NCBI RefSeq assembly: GCF_009727055.1 | Contig: NC_052350.1 | Span: 34,906,023 to 34,970,022 of the forward strand | Reading direction: 5' to 3' | Source of the DNA: Benincasa hispida | Taxonomy: Eukaryota > Streptophyta > Magnoliopsida > Cucurbitales > Cucurbitaceae | DNA length: 64,000 bases | Part shown: positions 23,842 through 34,734 of the stretch, piece after piece | Position numbering within the stretch: the stretch's first letter is position 1 | Layout of the letters: every line of letters starts with the position of its first letter | Translations under genes and position numbers: made by a program | The notes under the pieces: generated by a model | What the model was told of the DNA's origin: nothing | The model's database searches: none | The model's input: the letters and a program-made list of their open reading frames with translations, nothing else

Positions 23842-25332
23842 ATGAGTACTAGAACCGATCCAGAATTCAAAGTTGGCCCAGAGATCAAGCATACTTTTCG
23901 CGCGAGGGCACATCAAAACAGAGCGAGGTAAAGAAGAGTCAATATGGCAGACAACAACAACAACGAGGCACCCGAAGGAAATCAAGGGGTGAATAGGCTA
24001 GCGCAAGACCCTGTATTTCTTTTTGCTGACCACAACATCCCTATGAGGAACTATGCGGTACCCAATCTCTATGACTTCTTGCCTTGAATTTCATGACAAA
24101 TGGTTGAGGAGAACACACGTTTCAAGATAAAGCCGGTCATGCTCCAAATGATACAAAACATGGGGCAATTTGGAGGTCTACAAGGTGAAGACCTGCATGC
24201 CCATCTGACCAGTTTTGTGGAGATGTGCAGTACTTTCTCCATCCCTAGCGTCACCCCAGAAGGTATCAGACTTTACCTCTTCCCATACACCTTGAGGGAT
24301 GAGGCTATGAGGTAGGCTCATTCATTGGAGCCAAATGAAATAACATCATGGGACCAGTCGGTGGAACGGTTCATGAAGAAGTTCTTCCCTCCAGCAGTCA
24401 ATGCAAGAAAACGAAAGGACGTGCTGAACTTCGAGCAAATGGAAAATGAGACTCTAAGCACCGCTTAGGTGCATTTTAGAAGACTGGTGAAAAATTGTCT
24501 GCATATCGGGATTCCCGATTGTGTTCTAATGGAAATGTTTTATAACGGCTTGAATAGATCAACGCAAGCCGTTGCTGATGCCTCTGTAGCAGGAGGATTC
24601 ATGGATAAGACCTACACAGAAGCCAAGGTCATCCTTGATTGCATTTTGCGAAACATGGATGACTAGATGGATGACGGGTACGGGGGAAAAGGCTTCGAGA
24701 GAAGAAGAAACGACAACACCATTGTATCTGCGGATACAATGACAACTTTTGCCGCACAGATGGCCACGGTAACCTCTCTTCTACAATCGATGGAACTTAA
24801 TCAAGGTGCCCTCTCTCAAGGTTCAGCGCAATCAAATGCACCGGCACAAGTGGCTGTAATAAGTTGCGTCCAATGTGGAGGGGGCCATGCGGTAGAAATG
24901 TGTCCATCAAACCCGCAACATGTGAGTGCTATCCAGAACAATCCCTACAGCAACACTTATAATCCTGGTTGGCAGAATCACCCTGACTTCAGTTGGGAAG
25001 GAAATCACAATAAAGGGGGGCCGAGTAACCATCAGAACAGCAACTCTGGGAATCGAGGAAATCTTCCACCTCTTCATCAGAATCAGAATCAGGGTCATCA
25101 GAGACAACCACAAAACCAACCGTCCTCCACAAACACCTCTGGAAATTCATCTTCATGGGAGTCCCTGCTGAAGCAGTATATTGAGAACAACGATGTTGTC
25201 ATGCAGTCGCAGGCGTCTTCAATCAAGAACTTGGAGATCCAAGTTGGGCAGTTGGCAGCCGAGCTTTGCAATAGAACACCTAGAACACTGCCAAGTAATT
25301 CCGAAGCCCCAGGATTTCACGGGAAAGAATAA
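23842..25332 (+). pseudogene. Athila-like gag, family B, in-frame stops only
   Basis: One reading frame about 497 codons long, from ATG 23842 (MSTRTDPEF) to the stop at 25330. It carries the gag core (LYDFLP, GQFGGLQGEDLHAHLTSF, SLEPNEITSWDQ, FMKKFFPP, GGFMDKTY), a zinc knuckle C-x2-C-x3-H-x4-C at 24865-24903, the SNTYNPGWQNHPDFSW signature, a Gln/Asn-rich region and a C-terminal LKQYIENND...QVGQLAAEL coiled segment. It has about six in-frame stops (near 23929, 24086, 24095, 24313, 24466 and 24664) but no frameshift. The last segment (24667-25332) is fully open. The stops look like single transitions, for example the conserved Trp at 24313 and 24466. Confidence 0.9.
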
Positions 25333-26180
25333 TGTCCTTGAAGACATTGCGCCGGCAAGCTTAACCACCTGTAGAGGTGTGGATTGCGGTAATCATGAGA
25401 ATTGTCTTTCAATCCACATTTCTAAACTCTATGTTTAATTGCTTTCTTAATTACCTTCTTTATTGCTTTATGAATTTCGTTATTTATTGTTTCCTTAAAC
25501 TAGCTTTTATTGCTTTATGAATTTATTTCTCATTTAATTCGATTGCGTTAATTTCCGTTCTCTGTATAATTTCCTCACTTTCTGCATTAATTGCATTGTT
25601 TTAAATTCTCTATGAATGATTATTTAAAAGAAATTGATTACCGCAAAGTCCTAGCGACTTACGTTGATGAAAATATAATAATAATAATAATAATAAAAAT
25701 AATAATAACAATCAACATCTGGTATGCATTGCGATGATGGGTGCATCTTGTGCTAACAAGATACACTTTGCGTTCATCCTACCTAAATGCATTGCGCTGA
25801 GGGGTGTGTTGCGCTCGTATGTATTTTTCGCCCGTCCTTAGCAAAAACGCACTATGTTAAGTAGTGTTGTGCCAGTAGAAATACAGTGCGCCCGTCCTCC
25901 AAAAATGCATTGTGTTGGGGGGTGTGTTGCGCTAATACATGCGTTGTTGCCTGTCCTCTGATGCATTTGCATTGATGGAGGCATTGCGTTAATCTTAACC
26001 TTGCGCCCATCTGAATAAAACACAAAAGACAAATTCTTTTTGCAAATAGAGTAGTCCAATCGTTTAGGCTTCCAAGGAAATAATGATTTAGCAGATGAAA
26101 GGATGTACTTCTCTACTAATTCATAAATGTGAGGAGCACGGTGGCAAGCTTTTTTAGTACCTCGAGGCCTGCCATTGCAG
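25333..26180 (+). other. Noncoding region after gag, family B (UTR1)
   Basis: AT-rich sequence with an (ATA)n run (25674-25706), then loose ~60-bp repeats built on (a)atgcattgcgctgaggggtgtgttgcgc and cgcccgtcct (25730-26010). A strong hairpin lies at 25741-25766 (see findings). A second copy of this block lies at about 28130-28775 and a diverged one in B4 (about 48500-49075). No gene is supported; pol is absent. Confidence 0.65.
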
Positions 26181-26189
26181 AATTTGCGC

Positions 26190-26217
26190 TGGGCCCATCA
26201 AGGCCCAACCTATAAAT
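26190..26217 (+). promoter_or_regulatory. Internal promoter-like cluster before ORF3
   Basis: TGGGCCCA (26190-26197) and GGCCCA (26202-26207) are both plant 'site II' (TGGGCC) motifs, followed immediately by TATAAAT at 26211-26217, 137 bp upstream of a good start context (ACCATGG). This arrangement is typical of plant gene promoters, not of a retroelement internal region. Activity is inferred. Confidence 0.45.
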
Positions 26218-26353
26218 TTTGGCCCCCTCCTTCTTAGGACATCTATTTGAGTCTTTTGCAAACAGAAACCCTAGCAGAGCCTTTGCATACCCAGACTTCA
26301 ACTTTCTTCCTAAAACCCTAAGAACTTTCCCAGCTTTTTCACTCAGTATAACC

Positions 26354-27045
26354 ATGGCCGATCAGTCTTCCCATTCATGCTCTTTACCCTCATCACCCTC
26401 ACAAGCCCAAATCACTACAAGAGAGGTGGCATTCCTCACAGCAAGCCGCCGTCTCGCCACCCGGCCAAAACCCATCCCTCGAGTCAACGAAAAACTTCAG
26501 CGAAAGCCTTTAGCAGTCAAACCACTCCAAGTTATAAAGAGGCAGAGCACGAAGAGTGCCCCACTCCCAACACTGTCTTCTGAAAGCGAGAAGAAGAGAA
26601 GAGACGATAGAGAGGTGTTTGGAAGAATACTTAGTAATATGGAGAAGGAAGGAGGCTGCCCGAAGCTGGGGTAGTTAATCAGCCACTGCCTTCGGAGGAG
26701 GAGATGGAGGAAGCTTCGAGAAGGAGCGCTCTAGCAATATCGGATCCTAAGAAAACTGCTCACACAGAATCCTATGAGGGACCCACCAGGGTTGCTCTGG
26801 AGGAAGTGGTGGCAGAAAAGCAGCCTAAAATGGCTGAGGAGAAGAAGAAGATCAAAGAGAAGAGGATAGAAGGCGATGAAGAAGCCCAGCCAAGAAAGAA
26901 GAAGAAAGAAAGAAAAAGGAGTGAGACGAGGGAACGCAGGCGGGAGGAGAAGCACCTGAAGAAGAAGGAAGAGAAGAGAAAGAGGGCTGAGAGCCCAAAA
27001 GTCGACGGAGAATCCACCTCCGTAAGGGTGGATGAGGGGGTGTAA
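26354..27045 (+). pseudogene. Extra ORF (ORF3) N-terminal half, family B
   Basis: The start ATG 26354 is in a strong context (accATGGcc). The frame runs to a stop at 26672 (MADQSSHSC, Ser/Pro-rich, then a basic stretch), and continues in another frame at 26704-27045 as a Lys/Glu-rich likely coiled coil (EEKKKIKEKRIEGDEE...). A frameshift near 26675-26700 separates the halves. It does not resemble gag or pol. By its partners (27767-27961 and 31654-32406) it probably belongs to the plant extra-ORF group annotated as putative plant transposon protein; that naming is inference. The minus-strand frames opposite are pyrimidine-rich shadows. Confidence 0.55.
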
Positions 27046-27145
27046 GCGCAACAATGAGTATCAGCGCAACCTGAAGAGAAAACAACACAAGTAAGAACGG
27101 TTACGACTGACAATGGAGAGGATTCGGACATCACCCCCCTTATGT

Positions 27146-27183
27146 CTGTCTCTTATACACATCTAGATGTGTATAAGAGACAG
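27146..27183. other. Mate-pair adapter junction (assembly artefact)
   Basis: A perfect 38-bp palindrome: CTGTCTCTTATACACATCT followed by its reverse complement. This is the Tn5 mosaic end twice, the circularisation junction of tagmentation mate-pair libraries. It is not biological. Sequence on either side (27145 and 27184) is not guaranteed to be adjacent in the genome. Confidence 0.97.
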
Positions 27184-27654
27184 AGGAAGAACAACACATA
27201 TTGTTGGCCTCAGAGCAATTTGAAAGAGAAATGAGAGAAGAAGATGAGGAAGAAAAGAAGAAAAAGGAAGAGAAGGAGAAGAGGCGCTGAACATCAAAAA
27301 AATTACAGAGTGAATAAGGCTCGAGGAAGAACAGAAGAAGAAAGAATAAGGCTCGAGGAAGAACAACACATATTGTTGGCCTCAGAGCAATTTGAAAGAG
27401 AAATGAGAGAAGAAGAAGAGGAAGAAAAGAAGAAAAAGGAAGAGAAGGAGAAGAGGCGCTGAACATCAAAAAAATTACAGAGTGAATAAGGCTCGAGGAA
27501 GAACAGAAGAAGAAAGAATAAGGCTCGAGGAAGAACAACACATATTGTTGGCCTCAGAGCAATTTGAAAGAGAAATGAGAGAAGAAGATGAGGAAGAAAA
27601 GAAGAAAAAGGAAGAGAAGGAGAAGAGGCGCTGAACATCAAAAAAATTACAGAG
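27184..27654 (+). repeat. 172-bp tandem repeat in ORF3, about 2.7 copies
   Basis: The phrase acaacacatattgttggcc recurs at 27191, 27363 and 27535, exactly 172 bp apart, with almost identical copies. The plus-strand reading is Glu/Lys/Arg-rich (QHILLASEQFEREMREE). 172 is not a multiple of 3, so each copy shifts frame and meets a stop. Because the array starts at the adapter junction, its copy number may be partly an assembly artefact. Confidence 0.8.
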
Positions 27655-27766
27655 TGGGAGAAGGAAGAACAATGCAAGGAAAGGGAAAGGAAACAAAGAA
27701 AAAAAGATCCCGCCTTGCACTGACAAAAGAGAAGGGTAAAGTAGTAGGGAAAGCAGTGAGCCTACG

Positions 27767-27961
27767 TTGGCTAAGGGACGCCCATCAAAGAAGAAAGAAA
27801 ATGACGACATGATGATGGAAATGAGGTTCTTTCCTGTGCCAACGCCACTACCAGACTTAATCACAAGTGTTGTATTGGAACATGGATGGGAAACATTCTG
27901 CCAGTGCCCACCCATCATAATCCCAACGGTAGTGCATGCTTTTTATAAAGGAATGACTTAA
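27767..27961 (+). pseudogene. ORF3 fragment, putative plant transposon protein-like
   Basis: A 64-codon frame: a basic start (MAKGRPSKKKEN), then LITSVVLEHGWETFCQCP, then VVHAFYKGM. The hGWxxfxxxP...VxxFY pattern resembles the start of the domain often annotated as 'putative plant transposon protein' in plant retroelement ORFs. It ends abruptly at 27961, where a second copy of the gag end begins. Domain identity is recalled, not searched. Confidence 0.45.
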
Positions 27962-27980
27962 TGAAAAACGATGTTTTTTA

Positions 27981-28775
27981 TAATATATTGAGAAAAAAGA
28001 TGTTGTCATGCAGTCACAGGCGTCTTCAATTAGGAACTTGGAGATCTAAGTTGGGCAACTGGCAGCCGAACTTCGCAATAGAACACCTAGAACGCTGCTA
28101 AGTAATTTCGAAGCCCCAGGATCTCAGGGAAGGAACAATGACCATGATGACATTGTGCAGGCAAGCTTGACCGCCTGCAGAGGTGTGGATTGTGGTAATC
28201 ATGGAAAATCATCTTTCAATCCATATCTCTAAATTCTATGTTTAATTTCTTTCTTTATTACTCTCCTTTATTACTTTCTGCATTACGTTATTTATTGTTT
28301 CCTTAAACTAGCTTTTATTGCTTTATGAATTTACTTTTCATTTAATTCAATTGTGTTAATTTCTGTGTTGTATTCAATTTCCTTCCTTATTTTGCATTAG
28401 TTGCGTCATGCTTAAATTCTCTGTGAATGACTGAATGAAAAGAAAATGAACACCGCAAAGTCTTGTCGACTTCCATTGTTGATGAATTAAAAAGAAAAAT
28501 TAAAAAATGGTGTGCATTGCAATGATGGGTGCATCTTGTGCTGACAAGATACACTTTGTGTCCATCCGACCCAAATCCATCCTTAGCGAAAACGCACTAT
28601 GTCAAGGTAGTGTTGCGCCAGTAAAAATATCGTGCGCTCGTCCTCTAGAAATGCACTGAGTTAAGGGGTGTGTTGCGCCGTTGTTGTCCGTCCTCTGCAA
28701 AGATGCATTTGCGTTAATGGAGGCATGGTGTTAATCTTTAATCTTGCACTCGTCTGAATCAAAGACAAAGGATAA
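27981..28775 (+). repeat. Second copy of gag 3' end plus UTR1
   Basis: Direct repeat of about 25177-26035: tatattgag(a)a...gatgttgtcatgcagtc, then the QVGQL region with a stop, the gtgtggattg(c/t)ggtaatcatg phrase, and the hairpin (28529-28554). It is diverged by several percent, so it is not an adapter artefact. It makes ORF3 look inserted between two copies of the same region. Confidence 0.8.
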
Positions 28776-29927
28776 ATTCAATTCATTATTTCTATGTATA
28801 GAAGCTATTTCTTGATTCTTTGTACATGCTTAAATTTTGTATTGCATTATTTGTAATTCTTTGTGTACTTGGTTAATTTTTAATACAACTGAGTAACAAT
28901 TCTTTCCGTATGGGTTAGCCTCTTATTTATCATCCTTTGTCATTATTGCGATGTTCTTTGTCTTTTACTTTTTGTATTAATTGCACTACCATGATGAGTT
29001 ATATGCATACCTTTAGCACCATTTCTCATACTTTGTATTTTCTAACTAACACTTAGATAATTCGTAGCAATTGCACTGCTTTACCTTTTATCCTTCAAAA
29101 CTATGCTCAAACCTTCTTTTCGAAATTTTGACTAAGTGTTTGTCTATTTTGTCCAAAACAACGCAATGAGGACCTTGTGAATCTCTAAATTTGGGGGTGG
29201 GGAAGGTCTGAGCATATGCGATCAAGTGATGTGGTCATTAAGAAAATGTGTTCATTATTGTCAAAAAAAAAAAAATTATAGACTCCAATGTCAGTGCAAG
29301 GGAAATTCCAAAACAATCCCAACCTAATAAGAGTTAAGTCGTGAAAGAAACCTGCTTATAGTTGAATGTTCGCATGACACCTATAGGAGCAAGCCAAAAC
29401 GAAGGTGGGTTTCCAAGAACGACGCAATGTGAAAGAAGAAAAAAAATGAGAAAAAAATGAGAAAAAAATAAGAGTATAAGAGACAACACCTCTGACCAGC
29501 AAAAGTTAAACTTAACTGAAAATCAAGAGTTGAAGTTGAGATTGGCACACAATCGTAGTTGAATGTTCGCATGATACCCATCGGAACAAGCCAAAACGAA
29601 GGGTGTAACCATGATCAATAGTCTCTAATAAAATAACGCAAACCCGACCACCGCATTCAAGTCGTACCTAGTTGTTTTTACAATAAGAGGTAAACATTCT
29701 TTTTAAAACGAGAAGGGAATTTTTGAGTAGACATTTGTTGTGTAAACGAATAAAGTAGGGCATGTTTATGAATTATCAAAGATAGAAAGAAATTGCACTG
29801 TTAAGTAATGTTGCCTAGGTGGAGCATTCGGAGCAACCAATCAATGTAAAGTTAGGATAGGAATTGAGCAATATTGCCTTAGTAGTAGATATGCTTAAAG
29901 ACAAGCATATATCTAAATTTGGGGGTG
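28776..29927 (+). other. 3' noncoding region of B block, PPT at 29915-29927
   Basis: AT-rich and without a gene. It contains an internal purine tract AAATTTGGGGGTGGGG (about 29187), two copies of the 50-bp stem-loop motif (29357-29405 and 29554-29602), a hairpin ATATGCTT/AAGCATAT (29889-29910) and the polypurine tract AAATTTGGGGGTG, immediately followed by the LTR TGATAACGTG. The first part (28776-29190) repeats at about 32508-32915. Confidence 0.75.
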
Positions 29928-31645
29928 TGATAACGTGTAGAAATACAAGTTATTTATACTATTTTATTTAGATATTACGGTAAAAAGAAAGAAAAGTTGC
30001 ATCAATAGTATACAAATTGGCTAAGAAATGCGAAAATTATAAATTGTCGTCAATACACCCACTAACACCGTTGCGATGGTAGAATAGAATGTTTCAGTTT
30101 CTATTTTGCAGGAAATCAGTCACCGCATGCATTCATGGCTCAAAGATAAAATAAACAACGCATCTACTTCGCAATGCGCCCATCATTCAGGAATGAAGAG
30201 ATGATCAACGCAATTTCAACCGCATGCGGTAATCGAAAACAACACCCCATGCGACGATAGGTCGAAGATGTGAAGAGCAACGCATTTGTGGAGGATTCTA
30301 ACAAATGTACAACTTTCAGTTGTGCATTTCTGACGAGTTGATTGCGTAATAGAAGAAATATTCACTCTGCCATTTCAGGAACTACCATAGCCATAAAGTG
30401 GGGACCACAAAGTCAAAGAGCCAAGCTTTGCCTATAAATAGCTTCTGCAAATTCACTGAAAGATATACATTAATACATAGAGATGTGTGTATATCGATTC
30501 TGATAGAGAGACTGGTCTGAAGCAACTGTCTAGAGTAGATCCGAGATAATCACGAGACAAGGCTGAGAGGTGAGTCTACGAGCAGAGAATCCTTCAAATC
30601 CCCACCGTTGAAGCTCTATGCGAAGGTCAATTCTACCAGGAAAGAAAGCCCGAGAGGGAAGTTTTCCTCTCCATTACTTCCACACACCAGCAAGCACTAT
30701 CTCCGTTCGGAATCTATGTCAAGACGTTGATACTCCTTCTGTATTTGTTTCTAATCTCTTTTTCATCATCTGTATTCATCTTCTCTAATATTTCATTCAC
30801 ACCATGTATCGAACGCTTAATTCTGTAATTAAATGTTATGATAATTGCCATTGTCATCTCTCTGTCTATTTCCGTACATCCATAATCCATTTTCTCCATG
30901 ATGTTTTCCTAATTCCCTGGGTAAATAGCGAGAATTAAGGGAGTGAGTTAATTGTGTTAAGGAAATAATTAAGTTTAGCTAAAGCATGCTCGACGGCATT
31001 TTCACCTGTGAGAGCAAAAGTGAAGATGTTATTCCACCTACCACCTATCGAGAGAGAGTTGGAAGAATGTGTTAACTAAAGTAAGAAGTATTTCCAAAGA
31101 TGGAAACAACCTTTTGTTCATCCGTTTTTCCCTGTTTCACCATAGAGATATGGGAACATGGCTGATCACCGAGAGGTTTACGCCAAGGGAAAGCGGAACC
31201 TTAGTTGCATTTTTAATGCAATTGACAATCTTGCGATGTTTTTACTATTTACTCTTTCTCTTTCTACTACATCCATAAAGACTTGCCATCACATACACCG
31301 ATTCTTTATACAACTTCACAGTCAGTTCTCAAACTCAATATCATGTATCAGGTGTCTCGTATCTTGTATCATATTAGTTTAATATTTTACTTATTAACGC
31401 AATTTTATTTCATTGCAATTTATATTCCTGTATAAACCAAATTCTTTATTCATTGTTAAACTGGTCGCATGTATCACATTAGTAACGCATTAACGAAAAC
31501 AATCCCTGTGTTCGACCTTAGATTATTCTGAGAAACTTGCATTGGAATTATACTTGGTTTCAGTGCAAGGAAACTTGTGACATGCATTACTCCATCACAT
31601 ACTATGAGCATATCGTTAACAACGCATATATTTAGATGTAGTATC
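29928..31645 (+). mobile_element. Family-B LTR (B2), intact 5' tip, 3' end missing
   Basis: It starts TGATAACGTGTAG right after the polypurine tract, so it was the 3' LTR of the preceding internal region. It has the palindrome ACCGCATGCGGT at 30219-30230 and TATAAATA at 30433-30440. Similarity to B1 and B3 stops at about 31645 (tagtatc), roughly 100 bp before the usual TTACA end, and ORF3 coding sequence follows instead. Confidence 0.8.
30433..30440 (+). promoter_or_regulatory. LTR promoter TATA box, B2
   Basis: CC-TATAAATAGC, with the same context in B3 (33431-33438) and close to 46656 and 50805 in B4. Confidence 0.6.
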
Positions 31646-31653
31646 AGTAGTGT

Positions 31654-32406
31654 ATGAACGATAACAAAACATTCCATCCATTCTTACCATTACAAGTCCA
31701 TGGCCTCATCAACATCAAGATTTTGAGAATACTTCTCAAAGATTCGCCTCACTGCCCCGAGCTTCGACTGAAAAGGCCCATCATCGATTTAAATGCGCCA
31801 CAACAACCAAAGCCCAAGAAACAGCGGAAGGTTGACAAAAGAAAGGAAAAAGTCCAAGAGCCATCACCGCAAGATCAAGAAACCTTGGACCTTTTACCTT
31901 TGGTGATTCGCCCTTCAAGCCCTCCTACAGAACCCCTCTTTCCACTCCCCAAACATTTTACCAACCTTCTCCTTGCTTCTTATTCACCCAACGCATATCT
32001 AGTAGCTCTATCCTCCCCTTCATCTTCACCGCAATTTTCCCCTCCACTGCCGCATGTTGATGACCCACGCGATTTGGGTGAAGGCACTTCTGCCCAACCC
32101 CAAAACGTTGATGGCGCAACATCACAGGCGCAGCCCACCATTTCCACCTTAGCTGCTGACCTTGCTGATATGTGTTCTCTCTTCTCTCAGCAACAAGACT
32201 TTTTCTGCCAGCGAATAACGGAGGTAAGCGAGCATCAAGAAGAATTGCAACATAGTTTTGCTATGACAAGGCAGGTGCTGATCAATATTCAACGCAATAT
32301 ATACACGATCCACCTGAACCAAAGGAAATTGGCAGAGCGCAACCATGAGTACTTCAACTTTTTAACAACATATCTACATGGTCCCATGGTGCCTTCGCAT
32401 TTATAG
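31654..32406 (+). pseudogene. ORF3 C-terminal part, family B
   Basis: An open 250-codon frame without internal stops. It has a basic segment (KPKKQRKVDKRKEK, about residues 54-67), a long Pro/Ser-rich linker, then a predicted coiled region (FFCQRITEVSEHQEELQHSF, ~195-214) and a C-terminus ending VPSHL. The N-terminal residues may be LTR-derived, because the frame starts at the broken LTR boundary. It complements the N-terminal ORF3 pieces at 26354-27961, which lack this end. It is not a known retroelement enzyme. An open frame this long in such decayed surroundings suggests recent decay or past selection. Confidence 0.55.
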
Positions 32407-32917
32407 CAACATCTGCATTTCGAAGAAGCTCCTCGAGTACCTCATCAAAATCCTCCTCCTGAACCTCCTCCTCAATAATTCTACAAATTCTTTTGCGGTC
32501 ATTCTTTTAATTTTATTCATTTCATTATTTCTATGTATAGAAGCTAATTACTTAATTCTTTATACATGCTCAAATTTTGTATTGCGTTATTTGTAATTCT
32601 TTGTATACTTGGTTAATTTTTAATACAACTGAGTAACAATTCTTTTAGTATGCATTAGCCTCTTTTTATCATCCTTTGTCAATTATTGCGATATTCTTTA
32701 TCTTTTATTTTGCGTTATTCATTGCATTGCCATGATGACTAATATGCATACCCTTAGCACCATTTCTCACACTTTGTATTTTCTAACTAACACTTAGATA
32801 ATTCGTAGCAATAGCATTGCTTTACCTTTTATCCTTCAAAACTCTGCTCAAACCTTGTTTTCCAAATTTTGACTAAGTGTTTGTCTATTTTGTCCAAAAC
32901 AACGTAATGAGGAAAAG
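32407..32917 (+). other. 3' noncoding region after ORF3, truncated
   Basis: AT-rich, colinear with 28776-29170 of the same block. It stops at caacgtaatgagga, where the polypurine tract and LTR tip should follow, and jumps into the B3 LTR at tttagat. About 0.77 kb present in the other copy, including both stem-loop motifs, is missing. Confidence 0.65.
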
Positions 32918-34734
32918 TTTAGATTTTGCAGTTAAAAGAAAGAAAAGTTGCGTCGATAGTATAGAAATTGGCTAGGAAATGCAAAAATTATGAAATGTCA
33001 TCAATACATCCACTGACACCATTGCGATGGCAGAATAGAGTGTTTCAGTTTCTGTTTTGCAGGAAATCAGTCACCGCATGCATTCATGGCTCAAAGATAA
33101 AATAAACAATGCATCTACATCGCATTATGCCCATCAATCGAGAATGAAGAAATGATCAATGCAATGATAACGCATGCGACAATCGATCAAGAGCTTAGCG
33201 ATCAACGCAATTTCAACCGCATGCGGTAATAAAAAACAACACCGCATGCGGCGATGGATCGAAGATGTAAATAGCAACGCAATTGCGGAGGATTCTGATA
33301 AGTGTACAGCTTTCAGTTGTGCATTTCTAACGGGTTGATTGCGTAACAGAAGGAATTTCTCATTCCGCCATTTCAGGAACTACCATAACTATATAGTGGG
33401 GACCAAAAATGCAAAGAGCCAAGCCTCGCCTATAAATAGCCTCTTCAAATTCCTTGAAAAATATACAAGAATACATAGAGACGTGCATATACTCATTTTG
33501 AGAGAGAGACTGGTCTGAAGCGACTGACCAGGGTAGATCTGGGAAAACCACGAGACAAAGCCGAGAGGTGAGTCTCCAAGCAAAGAATCCTTCCAATCCC
33601 CGTAGCTGAAGCTCTGTACGAAGGTCAATTCTACCAGGAAAGTAAACCTGAGAGGGAAGCTTTCCTCTCCACTACTTCCACACGCCGGCAAGCACAACCT
33701 CCTTTCAGGATCTGTGTCAAGACGTTGACACTCTTTCTGTATTTGTTTCTAATCTTTATTTCATCATCTGTATTCATCTTCTCTAATCTTTCATTCACAA
33801 CATGTATCGAACGCTTAATTTTAGAATTAAATGTTATGATAGTTACCATTGTCATATCTCTATCTATTTCTGTATATCCATAATCCACTTTCTCCATGAT
33901 GTGTTCTTAATCCCTTGGGTAAATAGCAAGAATTAAGCGAGTGAGTTAATTGTGTTGAGGAAATAATTAAGTTTAGCTAAAGCATGCTTGACGGCATCTT
34001 CACCTGTGAGAGCAAAAGTGAAGATGTTATTCCGCATACCGCCTATCGAGAGAGAGTTGGAAGAATGTGTTAACTAAAGCAAGAAGTATTTCTAAAGATG
34101 GAAACAACCTTTCGTTCATCACGTTCATCCTTGTTTCACCATAGAGATATGGGAATGTGGCCGATCACCGAGAGGTATACGCCAAGGGAAAGCGAAACCT
34201 TAGTGCATCTTTAACACAATTGACAAACTTGTGGTGTTTTTATTATTTATTCTTTCTCCTTCTGCTTCATTCATAAAGACTTGCCATCGCATACCTCGAT
34301 TCTTTGTACAACTTCACAGTCAGTTCTCGACCTCAGTATCATGTATCATGTATCTTGTATCTTGTATCATATTAGCTTAGGATTTTACTTATTAATGCAA
34401 TTTTATTTCATCGCAATTTATATTTCTATATAACTCACAATTCTTTATTCATTGTTAAAACCGGTCGCATGTATCACATTAGTAATGCATTAACGAAAAC
34501 AATCCCTGTGTTTGACCTCAGATTATTCTGAGAAACTTGCGTTGGAACTATACTTGGTTTCAGCGAAAGGAAACTTCTGACACACATTACTCCATCGCAT
34601 ACTATGAGCATATCATGAACAATGCATATATTTAGACATAGTATCGTATAAAAATGTCTTTATCATAAAAGACTTGCTCATTCATTCATATTCATATTTG
34701 TCCACATGCTTAAAGATATAAAAATACCATTACA
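32918..34734 (+). mobile_element. Family-B LTR (B3), 5' tip missing
   Basis: It ends CCATTACA at 34734, directly followed by A1 pol sequence (gacgctagcag). Palindromes ACCGCATGCGGT (33216-33227) and CCGCATGCGG (33242-33251) and TATAAATA (33431-33438) are intact. The first ~40 bp of the LTR is lost. It closes the B block inside A1. Confidence 0.8.

Noticed and set aside
26731..27134. Ser/Leu/Phe-rich minus-strand ORFs opposite ORF3
   Set aside because: They are shadows of a purine-rich Lys/Glu coding strand. Low-complexity composition explains the open frames.
27140..27541. Minus-strand frames across 27146 ending in a THLDVYKRQ-type peptide
   Set aside because: They read through the library adapter. 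The peptide is a translation of the mosaic end, not a gene.
33631..33897. Minus-strand frames repeated in B LTRs (also 22493-22897 and 30714-30899)
   Set aside because: They are antisense to the R/U5 part of the LTR and recur with LTR copy number. No domain is seen.
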